Below are positions 39,916-48,576 of a stretch of 64,000 nucleotides of DNA, piece after piece. The DNA is taken from NCBI RefSeq assembly GCF_011683955.1, contig NZ_JAAQPI010000003.1, positions 62,001 to 126,000 of the forward strand, in the 5' to 3' direction. The DNA comes from Pseudomaricurvus alkylphenolicus (lineage in GTDB: Bacteria > Pseudomonadota > Gammaproteobacteria > Pseudomonadales > Cellvibrionaceae). The notes beneath the pieces are model-generated. The model was not told the origin of the DNA. It did not search any database and saw nothing but the letters and a program-made list of their open reading frames with translations. Each line of letters starts with the position of its first letter. Within the stretch, counting starts at the first letter, position 1. The position numbers and the translations under genes were made by a program.

Positions 39916-41233
39916 AGCGTAATCTCCTTGCAATCGAACTTTTATCCAGTGGCAAACTGCGGTCTAAATGGACGGATACCTCTACCCCCGGATTCACCAC
40001 CACCGCATCAAAACTCTGTTTTTGTCGTGCCAACAACCACCGACTGACTTCATCTGTTGCTGACTGCACAGCCTCACCAGCAACCAGTTTATTAATGTCA
40101 CCTACGACAGTGCTCGTCGTTGAACCGGTTAATGATGATGTTTGCCGCTGCTGCTGTGCTTCGGCATAGGCAGAACCCGCCGCCCCTAACCCTGCCAGTC
40201 CAATACGCTGGGTAATAAATGATGGTGCGTTGGTAACAAAGCGCCCCGCTACACAGGGCACGCCGCTAGGGTCAGAGATGTAACCCAAGGGTTGCCCCTG
40301 GCTACTGTGGTTAACGATAGAACCGTCCTCAAAAATGAAGGTGGCTGATGTTAGGCGAGCACTCACACAAGAGAGGTTCCAGTCACCAAACCCCAAACCA
40401 CTGAAAATCATGCCTTCGACCTCGGGCATATCGTGGCCATTGGCTAACAGGTTTTCTTTGCCGATATAGATTTTTACCGGATAGGGATCAGGCGTCTGTC
40501 CCTCCACAGGAATACGGCCAATCAACGCCGTTAGAGCTAGTCCATCCGTTAACGTTGCATCTTTGGGTATCGTATAAACAGGATCGACAACAATCTGATT
40601 TTTCTTTTCAGAATCTCGTACCTCGTTATCCGTCGCAGAGGTATTAGGAGAGCGAGGCAATAAGCCGGCAAATCGGCCCCTATCACCTTCGGTCGTTTCT
40701 GGTTCGATATAATCAATAGGGTTATGCCAGGCACCCTGATCTGGATTGACCGGAATCACATTCTGACCATCAAAACCAAAGCCTGCGGGCAATCCATCCT
40801 GATTTAATTGCCCAATGTTGGCTGGGCCTTTACTTTCTTTCAAATCATTAAGTTCACGCCTTAGCTGACTGAGGTGCTGTTGAAGCGATCCTATGGTCGC
40901 CTTGGTTTCATCCAATGTTTCCTGCGCTTGCAGATTAGCCGTTTCCAGCCTTGATACTTTTTGCTGGTTCTCTAGCACCTTGCCCATGTTTTCTTTGGTT
41001 GATGCATTCAAAGTATCCGCCTTTTTTACCGCCTCTCGGGCGTAGGCCTGCAATGCTTTGATAGTATCAGTCTGCGTATCACCATCCTGCGGTTTGGCTT
41101 CAGGGTCATACCCAGGTATTTGCTCCACAGGCTGATAACTTTCCTGTGGTTCCGAGCACATCACGAGTGACAGGCAACCAATGGCCAGCGCAGCCCCCCC
41201 GATTAGCAACGGATTCATACGCTTTTCAGCCAT
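39875..41233 (-). CDS. ICE transfer protein, PFL_4705 (TIGR03752, TraB/VirB10-like) family
   Basis: The ATG at 41233 (MAEKRMNPLLIGGAALAIG) has GAGGAAA upstream and gives 452 residues. An N-terminal membrane helix is followed by a coiled coil (about 70-160), a Pro/Gly linker and a C-terminal beta domain. This is the envelope-spanning scaffold of the secretion channel. It overlaps PFL_4704 by 8 bases. Confidence 0.88.
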   Translation of the reverse strand: MAEKRMNPLLIGGAALAIGCLSLVMCSEPQESYQPVEQIPGYDPEAKPQDGDTQTDTIKALQAYAREAVKKADTLNASTKENMGKVLENQQKVSRLETANLQAQETLDETKATIGSLQQHLSQLRRELNDLKESKGPANIGQLNQDGLPAGFGFDGQNVIPVNPDQGAWHNPIDYIEPETTEGDRGRFAGLLPRSPNTSATDNEVRDSEKKNQIVVDPVYTIPKDATLTDGLALTALIGRIPVEGQTPDPYPVKIYIGKENLLANGHDMPEVEGMIFSGLGFGDWNLSCVSARLTSATFIFEDGSIVNHSSQGQPLGYISDPSGVPCVAGRFVTNAPSFITQRIGLAGLGAAGSAYAEAQQQRQTSSLTGSTTSTVVGDINKLVAGEAVQSATDEVSRWLLARQKQSFDAVVVNPGVEVSVHLDRSLPLDKSSIARRLRYAKNNSHINHDLD

Positions 41234-42095
41234 CCTGCGTTTCCTCTTTACCCGTTTGCCTATTTTGAAGAGCCCGGTTGTCAATCGGCAGGGAAAGGCT
41301 TTCCACGAAAGACCGGTTCGAGACCAGATACAAGGTGGTAGTATCTGTTTCGCTACCCATTTCCCCCAAACGGTCATGTTGCAATGTTGCCGTCAGCCAA
41401 TCTCCACGGACAAGATAACTTAGGTTTAGCGCTTGATGAGAATCGGATCGATCAAACTGTAGCTGCAGTGACTGCCGCGACAAATTACGCACTCTAACCG
41501 CTGTCACTGTTAACCCATGACCTTGCCATGAAGCTATTGGCACAGCTTCAATAAGACCACCGCGAATCAATGGAATTGACGTTTTTGATTCAACCGGTAT
41601 TCGTTTAATCGCGCTGTCACCATCGACTAACCGCTCCGGCGCGTAGAGTTGTTGTGCAGCGTAACGAGTTAGCCGGACACGCCAGTCATCAGTGGTTTTG
41701 TACTTGGCTACTTCCTTACTGCGATTTCGGGTGCTCTCTTTTGTCATCACAATCAATTCATCGCTAGCTGCAGCGGCTTCACTGGCCGTTATATCTAACA
41801 AATAAACTTGCTGATCATTCAGCCCCTGAACACGGATACGGGTTGTCGGAAATGACTCAGTTGCCCTGACATACAAAACACCGTTTGCCGCAAGCGCTGA
41901 CACTTGGCGTTTAACCATGTCAGGCAGCCAATAACGCACATCATCAGGGAAATGAATAATACGTTCATGACCCACTTGTAGGTGAATGCTAATGGGGCGC
42001 TTGTCCCAAAGTACACGGTGTGGGGCATCGGCTATGACCGTAGCAGCCGCTACCGTAAGTAAAACCCCACAAAACCACTGAAAACAGGTTTTCAT
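41226..42095 (-). CDS. ICE transfer protein, PFL_4704 (TIGR03749, TraK/VirB9-like) family
   Basis: A 289-residue exported protein with signal peptide (cleavage near VIADAPHRV). The mature part is beta-rich: WDKRPISIHLQVGHERIIHFPDDVRYWLP and RVQGLNDQQVYLLDITAS. It would form the outer-membrane core complex with PFL_4705 and the TIGR03751 lipoprotein. It overlaps both neighbours. Confidence 0.88.
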   Translation of the reverse strand: MKTCFQWFCGVLLTVAAATVIADAPHRVLWDKRPISIHLQVGHERIIHFPDDVRYWLPDMVKRQVSALAANGVLYVRATESFPTTRIRVQGLNDQQVYLLDITASEAAAASDELIVMTKESTRNRSKEVAKYKTTDDWRVRLTRYAAQQLYAPERLVDGDSAIKRIPVESKTSIPLIRGGLIEAVPIASWQGHGLTVTAVRVRNLSRQSLQLQFDRSDSHQALNLSYLVRGDWLTATLQHDRLGEMGSETDTTTLYLVSNRSFVESLSLPIDNRALQNRQTGKEETQDG

Positions 42096-42790
42096 AAATC
42101 ATCTCCAGGACGCAGGAAGGGTTTGCCAAGCTGGTCCTCTGGTAACAGCACTGGGCGCATGGCTTCATTACAGGCTAATGCCATGCCCCAGGGATTAACC
42201 TCTTTATCGACATCAAATCGAACTACACGTAAGGGATAACGCAACAGCACATCCTTAACCGGATGGCCTCCAATCGATTCCGTGACATTGACATCCAGCC
42301 AGATTCTCCACGCACTGCTGGTTTCAATCTGGACACGTTGACGGGAATAAGTTTGACCAAGAATTTCCTGTACTGAGCGAACCCGTTGACGCAACTCACC
42401 CAGTTCCTGCTTGGTATTCATATCCGCTTCCAGCGCAGCTCGACAGCCAGGCGTAAGAAAACCCTGCAGCGCGTATATTTGCTTGGGGTAGTCTTTCTCT
42501 CCGTCGCTTGGCCAGCGGTTCAATTGCTGGAAAATGTAATAAGCAAAGGTGTATACCGTCGGTGCTGGCACACTATCAAAATTGGTTACCAGCCCCTGAG
42601 TCAAATCGGGCGGAATATAGAGCCGCCGCGTTTCCTGCAATACGCCGTTACGCCACCAGAGCGCGATGACTGCAACAAGCAAACACACTAGTACGAGTCT
42701 CAATGTACGAATATGATCAGTGGCGGCGAGCAGTCGCTGTCGGGCCTGATTGTTTCTGATAGCCGCTGGTTTACTTATGGTTTTATTCAT
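42092..42790 (-). CDS. ICE transfer protein, PFL_4703 (TIGR03746, TraE/VirB8-like) family
   Basis: From the ATG at 42790, which overlaps the TIGR03750 stop and has GGAG upstream, it is 232 residues. One N-terminal membrane helix (about 27-45, RLVLVCLLVAVIALWW) precedes a periplasmic domain with FDSVPAPTVYTFAYYIFQQLNRWPSDG. It is an inner-membrane assembly factor of the apparatus. Confidence 0.87.
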   Translation of the reverse strand: MNKTISKPAAIRNNQARQRLLAATDHIRTLRLVLVCLLVAVIALWWRNGVLQETRRLYIPPDLTQGLVTNFDSVPAPTVYTFAYYIFQQLNRWPSDGEKDYPKQIYALQGFLTPGCRAALEADMNTKQELGELRQRVRSVQEILGQTYSRQRVQIETSSAWRIWLDVNVTESIGGHPVKDVLLRYPLRVVRFDVDKEVNPWGMALACNEAMRPVLLPEDQLGKPFLRPGDDL

Positions 42791-43155
42791 CACTTCATTC
42801 TCCGGCCAATATCCCAAACCCGGCTTTGCCGTATGAACGAGGAACGCAGCAAGTGAAAGTCTTCAAGCCATAGGCGTAATCGCAACTGGTAGTAGCCCAG
42901 CGGCCTGCCCCGCTTGAGCTTTTGTAATATCGTTGCGCCAATAACGACCCAGGCAATCACCAAGAGCAAACCGATACCGACGCCCATCATCAGATAGCCA
43001 AATAAGCCGCACAAAATGACGCTACCGGGCACCAGGGCAATACCACCCACAGTAACCAGCAGCATCAATTCTGAGAGTGAGCATCCCCTGAAGATCGACG
43101 GTTCAGCATTCAGACGCACCGGCAACAGCTCATTGGATTCCTGCTGCGATTCCAT
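42790..43155 (-). CDS. Conjugative transfer region protein, TIGR03750 (TraL/VirB3-like) family
   Basis: A 121-residue protein with two hydrophobic helices and the sequences RLNAEPSIFRGCSLSELMLLV and RGRPLGYYQLRL typical of the TIGR03750 family. It sits next to the VirB4-type ATPase module, as VirB3-like proteins do. Its 3' end overlaps the PFL_4703 start, and its 5' end is four bases from the PFL_4702 stop. Confidence 0.87.
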   Translation of the reverse strand: MESQQESNELLPVRLNAEPSIFRGCSLSELMLLVTVGGIALVPGSVILCGLFGYLMMGVGIGLLLVIAWVVIGATILQKLKRGRPLGYYQLRLRLWLEDFHLLRSSFIRQSRVWDIGRRMK

Positions 43156-43158
43156 ACC

Positions 43159-43533
43159 TCAGATTATTCCAACGGCTTCGTTCAGGAAGAAAGACACGAT
43201 TGCCAGAAGCACACCGGCTATAACTGCGGTCAAGCCTACAGAACCCCAATCAGGGTCATTGGAACTACGCGCTTCATTAAATTTGGAAAGCAAGATCCAA
43301 CCGATCCATAGAAAACCAGCGCCTGAGATAACCAGGGCAATATAGTCAATGGCATCTCCCGACCACCCCTGCATAAAGGCCAAATAGTTACCGTTAGGCG
43401 CACCGCTCGACGGATCGACGGGTGTAGGCAGCTGTGCCTGAGCTGATATTGAGACCAGCCACAGCCAAAATATTGAAAAAGGAGCAATTTTGCGCTTCTG
43501 TATAAAAGCAGATTCATGCATTAAAGGGTTCAT
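43159..43533 (-). CDS. ICE membrane protein, PFL_4702 (TIGR03745) family
   Basis: From the ATG at 43533, with GAGGAAG upstream, it is 124 residues. A signal peptide (SISAQAQL) precedes two hydrophobic helices around a short polar loop (KFNEARSSNDPDWG). The size and two-helix layout suit the pilin-like VirB2/TraA candidate of GI-type systems. Confidence 0.85.
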   Translation of the reverse strand: MNPLMHESAFIQKRKIAPFSIFWLWLVSISAQAQLPTPVDPSSGAPNGNYLAFMQGWSGDAIDYIALVISGAGFLWIGWILLSKFNEARSSNDPDWGSVGLTAVIAGVLLAIVSFFLNEAVGII

Positions 43534-43587
43534 TTTCTTCCTCACATCTCGTATTAAAAGTTTCACATTGGTATGTTTTCGTTAGCG

Positions 43588-43827
43588 CTATCGCAGTAGG
43601 AAGCCAAGAACGAGGGTTAAAAAGATTGAGCGGACTGACCGCGTCAGAAAGTCGTAGAAATTTATTTTTCGGTGCGACCAGGCTTTCCACTGAGTGACAA
43701 TGACCCAGGCGACCCAGATATAGAGCACCGAATAAAAGATCAAAAGAATCGTTAGGCTAAAGCTCCCCATGGGTACGCCTAGCGTTGCCCCGGTGAAAGC
43801 AGCCTCTTGTGACGCTGATACGGCCAT
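43588..43827 (-). CDS. ICE protein, PFL_4701 (TIGR03758) family
   Basis: A 79-residue membrane protein: MAVSASQEAAFTGATLGVPM, then LTILLIFYSVLYIWVAWVIVTQWKAW and a second helix at the C terminus. It resembles a small pilin-like subunit. It overlaps the RAQPRD stop by one base. A named TIGR03758 family member is expected at this exact place. Confidence 0.84.
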   Translation of the reverse strand: MAVSASQEAAFTGATLGVPMGSFSLTILLIFYSVLYIWVAWVIVTQWKAWSHRKINFYDFLTRSVRSIFLTLVLGFLLR

Positions 43828-44117
43828 CAGCGATAATTTCCTTCGATGGGAGGTAACGACCGTGGCTCACGCCGCGCCGTGTTGGCGGCATCAAGAATGC
43901 CTTCTTGGATTTTTAGCATATCTGCTCTCAGGCGCCGGTAATTAACCTGCCTTCGATCACCCGGATTCACGGCCTGCTGGGCTTCGTCAATGATATTGGT
44001 GATGGCCTCCAGCTCTTTATTCAGACGCTGGAGTGCAGATCGCTCCTGGTCAGTGACGGCATAAGTAGGTGCTGAGAGTACAGCAACCAAGAGGATTAGA
44101 GGTTTTGTCATTCGCAT
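43827..44117 (-). CDS. RAQPRD-family ICE protein, first gene of transfer block 2
   Basis: From the ATG at 44117, eight bases after AAAGGA, it is 97 residues with a signal peptide ending near TYAVTDQ. The mature part is helical. The motif that names the family is degenerate here: PGDRRQVNYRRLRADMLKIQEGI instead of RAQPRD. The start codon lies in the stem of a perfect hairpin whose loop holds the ribosome binding site, so translation is probably controlled. Confidence 0.85.
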   Translation of the reverse strand: MRMTKPLILLVAVLSAPTYAVTDQERSALQRLNKELEAITNIIDEAQQAVNPGDRRQVNYRRLRADMLKIQEGILDAANTARREPRSLPPIEGNYR

Positions 44118-44149
44118 GATCATTGTCCTTTGTTGGGGCAATGATCATG
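44115..44149 (-). promoter_or_regulatory. Hairpin hiding the RAQPRD start, with GGA in the loop
   Basis: On the minus strand CATGATCATTG (44139-44149) and CAATGATCATG (44115-44125) pair perfectly over 11 bases. The 13-base loop is CCCCAACAAAGGA and contains the ribosome binding site AAAGGA. A GGA in a loop over a ribosome binding site is the known CsrA target form, and csrA lies in the same element. The link is inference. Confidence 0.75.
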
Positions 44150-44212
44150 GAATCTTTGGATTAGCTGTAGAGGAAAGCTTTCAGCAGGGAAAGAAATTTA
44201 ATGTAGCTCGGG

Positions 44213-44965
44213 CTATGGTTCCTCGCAAGACTCTAATAGCGTCTTCGCGTACCTGAAACCACGCTCCTTTACAAAGTTATTGTTTATAACCAATAAGAAG
44301 GCAAGCACAAACACAACCGAAGTAAGCCCAGCCCCTACTCCAAGCAAGTAATTACTCAAAATAATCCCGTCTGTCTCTACTTTAGCAAGCGCTAGTACTG
44401 GCCATACAAAATACAGATTTATCACTACGCATATAAGAGCAACCAACAGCCCCATCACACGTATTGACAGTAAATTACGTGCAAATCCATATGCCACATT
44501 ATCTCGGTAAACAGCTGGATACTTTGTTTTGTCTCGGGTGAACTCTCTAAGGAAGTTTATTGCGCTTTGGTATTTTAAATCCGCATCGCTCTGATCTTTT
44601 ATCTCATCCTCTACTTTGGGTAAGTTCAGTCCGTCAATTTTGCCATCCAGCCATTTGTGATACCGCTGCTTTGTATATTTATCTAAGACCTGATCTCTGT
44701 GCCTAAGGATGGCTGTTGTAGGAGCTCCACCCCATATCGAAAACAGCTGTTTTTGGCATCTATTTCCCAAGTTAGAAACAAACGTTGAAATAAATGTCAT
44801 GACACCAAAACTGATCAATACTGTGAGCGACCCTCCCAATATGCTTTTTGAACTCGGACACCAAGCCAACATTGTCAAAACGAATGGCAGAACCGAAAAG
44901 AACGCAGGCATAAACCTCGCGTTGATTGTGTAGTGGTCGAAATATTTCCCAAGCTCTTTTAACAT
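44213..44965 (-). CDS. Four-helix membrane protein, third gene of the E2-E1-JAB operon
   Basis: A 250-residue protein with two pairs of hydrophobic helices (about 20-34 and 44-63; about 170-190 and 205-230) around a charged cytoplasmic region (RHRDQVLDKYTKQRYHKWLDGKIDGLNLPKVEDEIKD). The ATG overlaps the E2-E1-JAB stop by 7 bases, so it is translationally coupled. It could be a membrane-acting effector, in analogy to other defence systems, but I recognise no family. Confidence 0.7.
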   Translation of the reverse strand: MLKELGKYFDHYTINARFMPAFFSVLPFVLTMLAWCPSSKSILGGSLTVLISFGVMTFISTFVSNLGNRCQKQLFSIWGGAPTTAILRHRDQVLDKYTKQRYHKWLDGKIDGLNLPKVEDEIKDQSDADLKYQSAINFLREFTRDKTKYPAVYRDNVAYGFARNLLSIRVMGLLVALICVVINLYFVWPVLALAKVETDGIILSNYLLGVGAGLTSVVFVLAFLLVINNNFVKERGFRYAKTLLESCEEP

Positions 44966-47193
44966 TCAACTCGCACTATGTGCCCTCCAGTATAGGTAAG
45001 CATGACAATGGGTAAATCGTAGTTTATTTGCAATTTTTTAAGTGAGTTTTTATCAATGGTTGATGGTGGTGTCGCGCTGGTATGACTGTGCCAGGTACCC
45101 AGAAAAGTTATCTGCCCGTTAGTCCTTTCGTGAATACGCTCGAATTCTTCAGCAAGGCCTTCCACATTCAAAACAAACCTATCCCGAGTACGCACGCTGC
45201 CTTTCGGCGCATCCAGTAAGTAGTTGACGTAGATGGTTTTTGAAAGTTGGCATACCTGCCCCGCAATAACTCCCCCATTTTCGAGCATTGGGTCATCAAT
45301 GCTCAGATCTTCAATGTTTTTAGCTACCGATCCCAGAACCCTGACGTTCCAATCAAAATCGTTATTTCTGGGAATGATTAAAGTCGGAGGAAACCTATAA
45401 GTCATCCAAGTCATATCTAAGGAAGAGTGATCTATTGTGCCAACATGCAGAATACCTTCCGATGTATCGTTGCTGTTTTTTATATGCGCATTTATTCGTG
45501 AAGATACAGCCGCCGACATCAACGAAATATCTATATCATTCATTATTGTTGTCACCGAACCACAACCTTCTCCAAAGTGATTAGATTGCGGCCCCTCTCC
45601 ACCATACATGGCCTTTTTGATCGGCTCACTGCCAATACATAACGCGTTCACAAAAGCAGCAATATCATCAACACGTACTGAGCGAGAATCTCCCTCTAGA
45701 GCAACAACGCCCATGGTGGATTTTCCGTACAAGGTTGACTGAACCAGCCTCCCACGAAGTGACTCACAATGGTGAGACAAATAGTACCGAACAGGCAGCG
45801 ACGCTGTAGTATCAAGAACATAATCTGTCCTTTTACTGAGTGAAAACCCCGCCTTAGTACCCATAGACCGAATATCTTTGTCTATTGGCGTTGACTCAAC
45901 ATTGAGACTCGATAGTTGCCTGTGTAGCAGCTGAGATTTGCTGAAACACAAACTACTGAAATCTGGAACAATCAGCCCATGCCTAGCATTATTGTGGCTA
46001 CCAAAGTAATCGTTATCAACTAACTCAAACTTGTAGCAACCAGTCTTCGCTAAATGAAGCGCAACTTTTGAACCAAGGCTGCCGCAACCCAGCAGGCCAA
46101 TATTTACAGGTTCTTCAACTTTGTCTCCCGATACTGCTTGCAGTAATTTCGGACAAGTCCGTTCAATCAATTGCGTTGGTCGAACGACCGACTCATCTGG
46201 AATTTTTTCCGCATGATCCTGGCTAAAGTAGACACGATAAGCGAGAAGTTCCCATGGACTTTCCGTACCTATCAAGTTGAAGGGGCGCTTAACCGCAAAA
46301 GTCACCATGAACTCTTCAACAGGGGCCTTATCCTGCTTCTGCATGGACTGGGGGCTCGACATTGCAAGTATATGTTTTAGCCGCGCGTCAAAGGCGTGTT
46401 GCAAGCCCAAGCCTTTTGCAAACCCGCGTAAACTCACAAAATCATGGACTGATTCAGGCCGGTATTCGTCAAAGACCTTTCCGTTTTCTGTCCGGAATAG
46501 AACGCCAGGAGCGTTACGAATGGATGTATACGTGTCAATTCCCAGATTTTTCTTCTTCAGTGCGGAATTGGATGCCCCCAAACTGGGGGTTATTAGTTCC
46601 CCCATCAGAAAACCCTCTGAACTCCCCACACGGTAATACCGATAGTTGTAGAACTTGACAACATCGGTGCTCGCATCCAAATCGGCACGAATGGCATGGG
46701 TATCCGCGTGAATCAGGCCTTTTGTATTGTCTCTGCGAACATGCTCCCAGCCCTGCACTGGGCAATGTAATTCATTTGCAGCTGCATTATTTAGCCATTG
46801 GCACGCAGCATCCAACAGCGCCGTCAATCCCATACTATGAAGCAAGTCTACTAACGGTGACTCCGAGATGCAGGGATAAACCAGTTCCCCCGGCGTGTAG
46901 GGATTAAGGTGTGGAAGATTAGTCGGAAAATCCACCCTCAACCGAGGTGAGGGCGCACGTTGCGGGTAGTCCAATGGCAAACGCCAGTAGACGGTTTCTA
47001 CCCCTCTGACACCAGTATCCGAAACCCCCTGTTTGCGAAACCTGTTAGGCAGCTTAACCACCCATTCCGTTTCAACGATAACGGCATATTGCCCGACAGA
47101 TACGTCCTTAACGCTATTAACTGCCGAATAATTACCTATCTGTTCTAGGGCCGCCTGAATGAAGGGCGAAACCTCCGGCTGTTCATCACCCAT
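44959..47193 (-). CDS. Single-chain E2-like, E1 (ThiF) and JAB protein
   Basis: About 744 residues from the ATG at 47193; a TTG two codons earlier is less likely. The N-terminal third looks like a prokaryotic E2: YPQRAPSPRLRVDFP, PHLNPYTPGELVYPC with a candidate catalytic Cys (about 108). The middle is a ThiF/E1 Rossmann domain, GLLGCGSLGSKVA (about 367-378), FELVDNDYFGSHNNARH, with FGEGCGSVT (Cys about 544) as possible E1 cysteine. The C terminus is a JAB isopeptidase with HSHTSATPPSTID. It overlaps the MBL gene by 8 bases. Confidence 0.88.
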   Translation of the reverse strand: MGDEQPEVSPFIQAALEQIGNYSAVNSVKDVSVGQYAVIVETEWVVKLPNRFRKQGVSDTGVRGVETVYWRLPLDYPQRAPSPRLRVDFPTNLPHLNPYTPGELVYPCISESPLVDLLHSMGLTALLDAACQWLNNAAANELHCPVQGWEHVRRDNTKGLIHADTHAIRADLDASTDVVKFYNYRYYRVGSSEGFLMGELITPSLGASNSALKKKNLGIDTYTSIRNAPGVLFRTENGKVFDEYRPESVHDFVSLRGFAKGLGLQHAFDARLKHILAMSSPQSMQKQDKAPVEEFMVTFAVKRPFNLIGTESPWELLAYRVYFSQDHAEKIPDESVVRPTQLIERTCPKLLQAVSGDKVEEPVNIGLLGCGSLGSKVALHLAKTGCYKFELVDNDYFGSHNNARHGLIVPDFSSLCFSKSQLLHRQLSSLNVESTPIDKDIRSMGTKAGFSLSKRTDYVLDTTASLPVRYYLSHHCESLRGRLVQSTLYGKSTMGVVALEGDSRSVRVDDIAAFVNALCIGSEPIKKAMYGGEGPQSNHFGEGCGSVTTIMNDIDISLMSAAVSSRINAHIKNSNDTSEGILHVGTIDHSSLDMTWMTYRFPPTLIIPRNNDFDWNVRVLGSVAKNIEDLSIDDPMLENGGVIAGQVCQLSKTIYVNYLLDAPKGSVRTRDRFVLNVEGLAEEFERIHERTNGQITFLGTWHSHTSATPPSTIDKNSLKKLQINYDLPIVMLTYTGGHIVRVEC

Positions 47194-48409
47194 GGCCAAT
47201 CGCGTTGCCCGCCCCAGTAAATAACGTTCCTGTCGCCGCAGTTCGTGCAGCTTTTTTGGCAGTGCCTGATGACGCCTCAGAGGTCTTTGCTTCTTCCTGA
47301 GGGCCGCTATTTGTTAGCTTGTAGGTCAGCACTTCCGGTGCCTTCCCACTGGAAGGTTTGTAGTCAGCAAGACACTGAAATGTGCCGTCATTCTCATCCG
47401 TAATGCTTGCATACTCCTTCATGGCTTGATAGTTCGGCGGATCATTCTCGTTATCTTCGATTTCGTCGCTACTTGAAACAATTACTGCACCTGGGCGCGC
47501 TTCGCCTAATGCGGATTTTGCGTCTTCGGACACTCGCGGATTATCAGTGTCGCTAAAGCTGTCATGCGACAAGGTATGCCAGGAACAATGATGCGGGGCT
47601 AGCAGGATGTCGTATTGCAGCACATCGGTATTATTTTTGTACTTCTCCCATAACACATCCCACACCTCAACACCGGCATCACCGGCCAGCAAAATGTAGT
47701 TAGATGGCGACGAGTAACCGTGGCTAGCAAGTCCCCACTGGATAATGATACTGGAGCGGTTTTTATCCGGGCAGGTGTTGTCTTCAAACTCATCATCAGC
47801 AAGCGGTCCCAATACTCTGGCACTTAACTCCTTGATATACACTTCATTGAGCGTGTCTATCACATCCTCGTTTTGATAGACGATATCCAATATTTCGTCC
47901 GTCTTGCCATCTTCATCTTCGCCAATTAAACGTATACGGTCACCCTGCTTACCGATCTGTTTTTCAGCCTTATAAAGCTCGACCCTTCGCTTTGCCTCAG
48001 TATTAAAAGCAGTTGCATCCTTACAAAGGCTGTTATTTTTGCTTTTGCGCCTGAAGATTAGGGGTGAAGACCATATCTCTCTGACAAATATCTTACCGTA
48101 TTCGCCATCTTTAGGTGCCACGTAGTCATCAGGGCTCCCCCGATGAAAGTTCTCCCGAAATCCTCTGATGTGATCCTCGTCTGGGTGGGTAAGGATCAGC
48201 ACATCCACATAAGGACGCCCCTCATCATCTTTATCCAGCAGATCATGTAGTGACGCTAAGGCGTCACATTTATCGTCATCCGATTCGCCATTTTGACGAA
48301 TATGCATGTCCACCAGCACATAGTGGTAGGTGTCATTGGATGCTATCTTCATAAGTGTCATGTCGCCATTTCCAACCGGAATATGGCTGATTGTTGATTT
48401 TTTACTCAT
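47186..48409 (-). CDS. MBL-fold metallohydrolase, first gene of the E2-E1-JAB operon
   Basis: A 407-residue soluble protein with a metallo-beta-lactamase fold: SHIPVGNGDMTLMKI at the start, THPDEDHIRGF (HxxxDH metal motif, about 75-85), LLAGDAGVEVWD and APHHCSWHTLSH. It is of the ComEC-like hydrolase group. The Ala/Thr/Gly-rich tail (ASSGTAKKAARTAATGTLFTGAGNAIGHG) is low-complexity and ends in Gly-His-Gly. This tail could be a target for conjugation or processing; that is speculation. Substrate is unknown. Confidence 0.85.
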   Translation of the reverse strand: MSKKSTISHIPVGNGDMTLMKIASNDTYHYVLVDMHIRQNGESDDDKCDALASLHDLLDKDDEGRPYVDVLILTHPDEDHIRGFRENFHRGSPDDYVAPKDGEYGKIFVREIWSSPLIFRRKSKNNSLCKDATAFNTEAKRRVELYKAEKQIGKQGDRIRLIGEDEDGKTDEILDIVYQNEDVIDTLNEVYIKELSARVLGPLADDEFEDNTCPDKNRSSIIIQWGLASHGYSSPSNYILLAGDAGVEVWDVLWEKYKNNTDVLQYDILLAPHHCSWHTLSHDSFSDTDNPRVSEDAKSALGEARPGAVIVSSSDEIEDNENDPPNYQAMKEYASITDENDGTFQCLADYKPSSGKAPEVLTYKLTNSGPQEEAKTSEASSGTAKKAARTAATGTLFTGAGNAIGHG

Positions 48410-48576
48410 TTCGACCTCTATAAACGCAACCTAGCGTATAATTTGCTTCAAATTGGTAGATATGGGCGATAAATTAGCCCCTTACCTCCTTCTACTGCCA
48501 AAACTCAAAAAGTGGCGATTTTTTTTGCCACATTTTCGAAATCACCAGTATTTAGCACATAGGAAGCGCACAAACA
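48410..48576. promoter_or_regulatory. Divergent promoter region of the two three-gene operons
   Basis: The 167 bases separate the MBL gene (minus) and the sigma-like gene (plus). It is AT-rich, with GTATAATTT at 48434-48442. GGCGATAAATTAGCCCC contains short inverted repeats (GGC/GCC). No clear operator was recognised. Confidence 0.45.
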
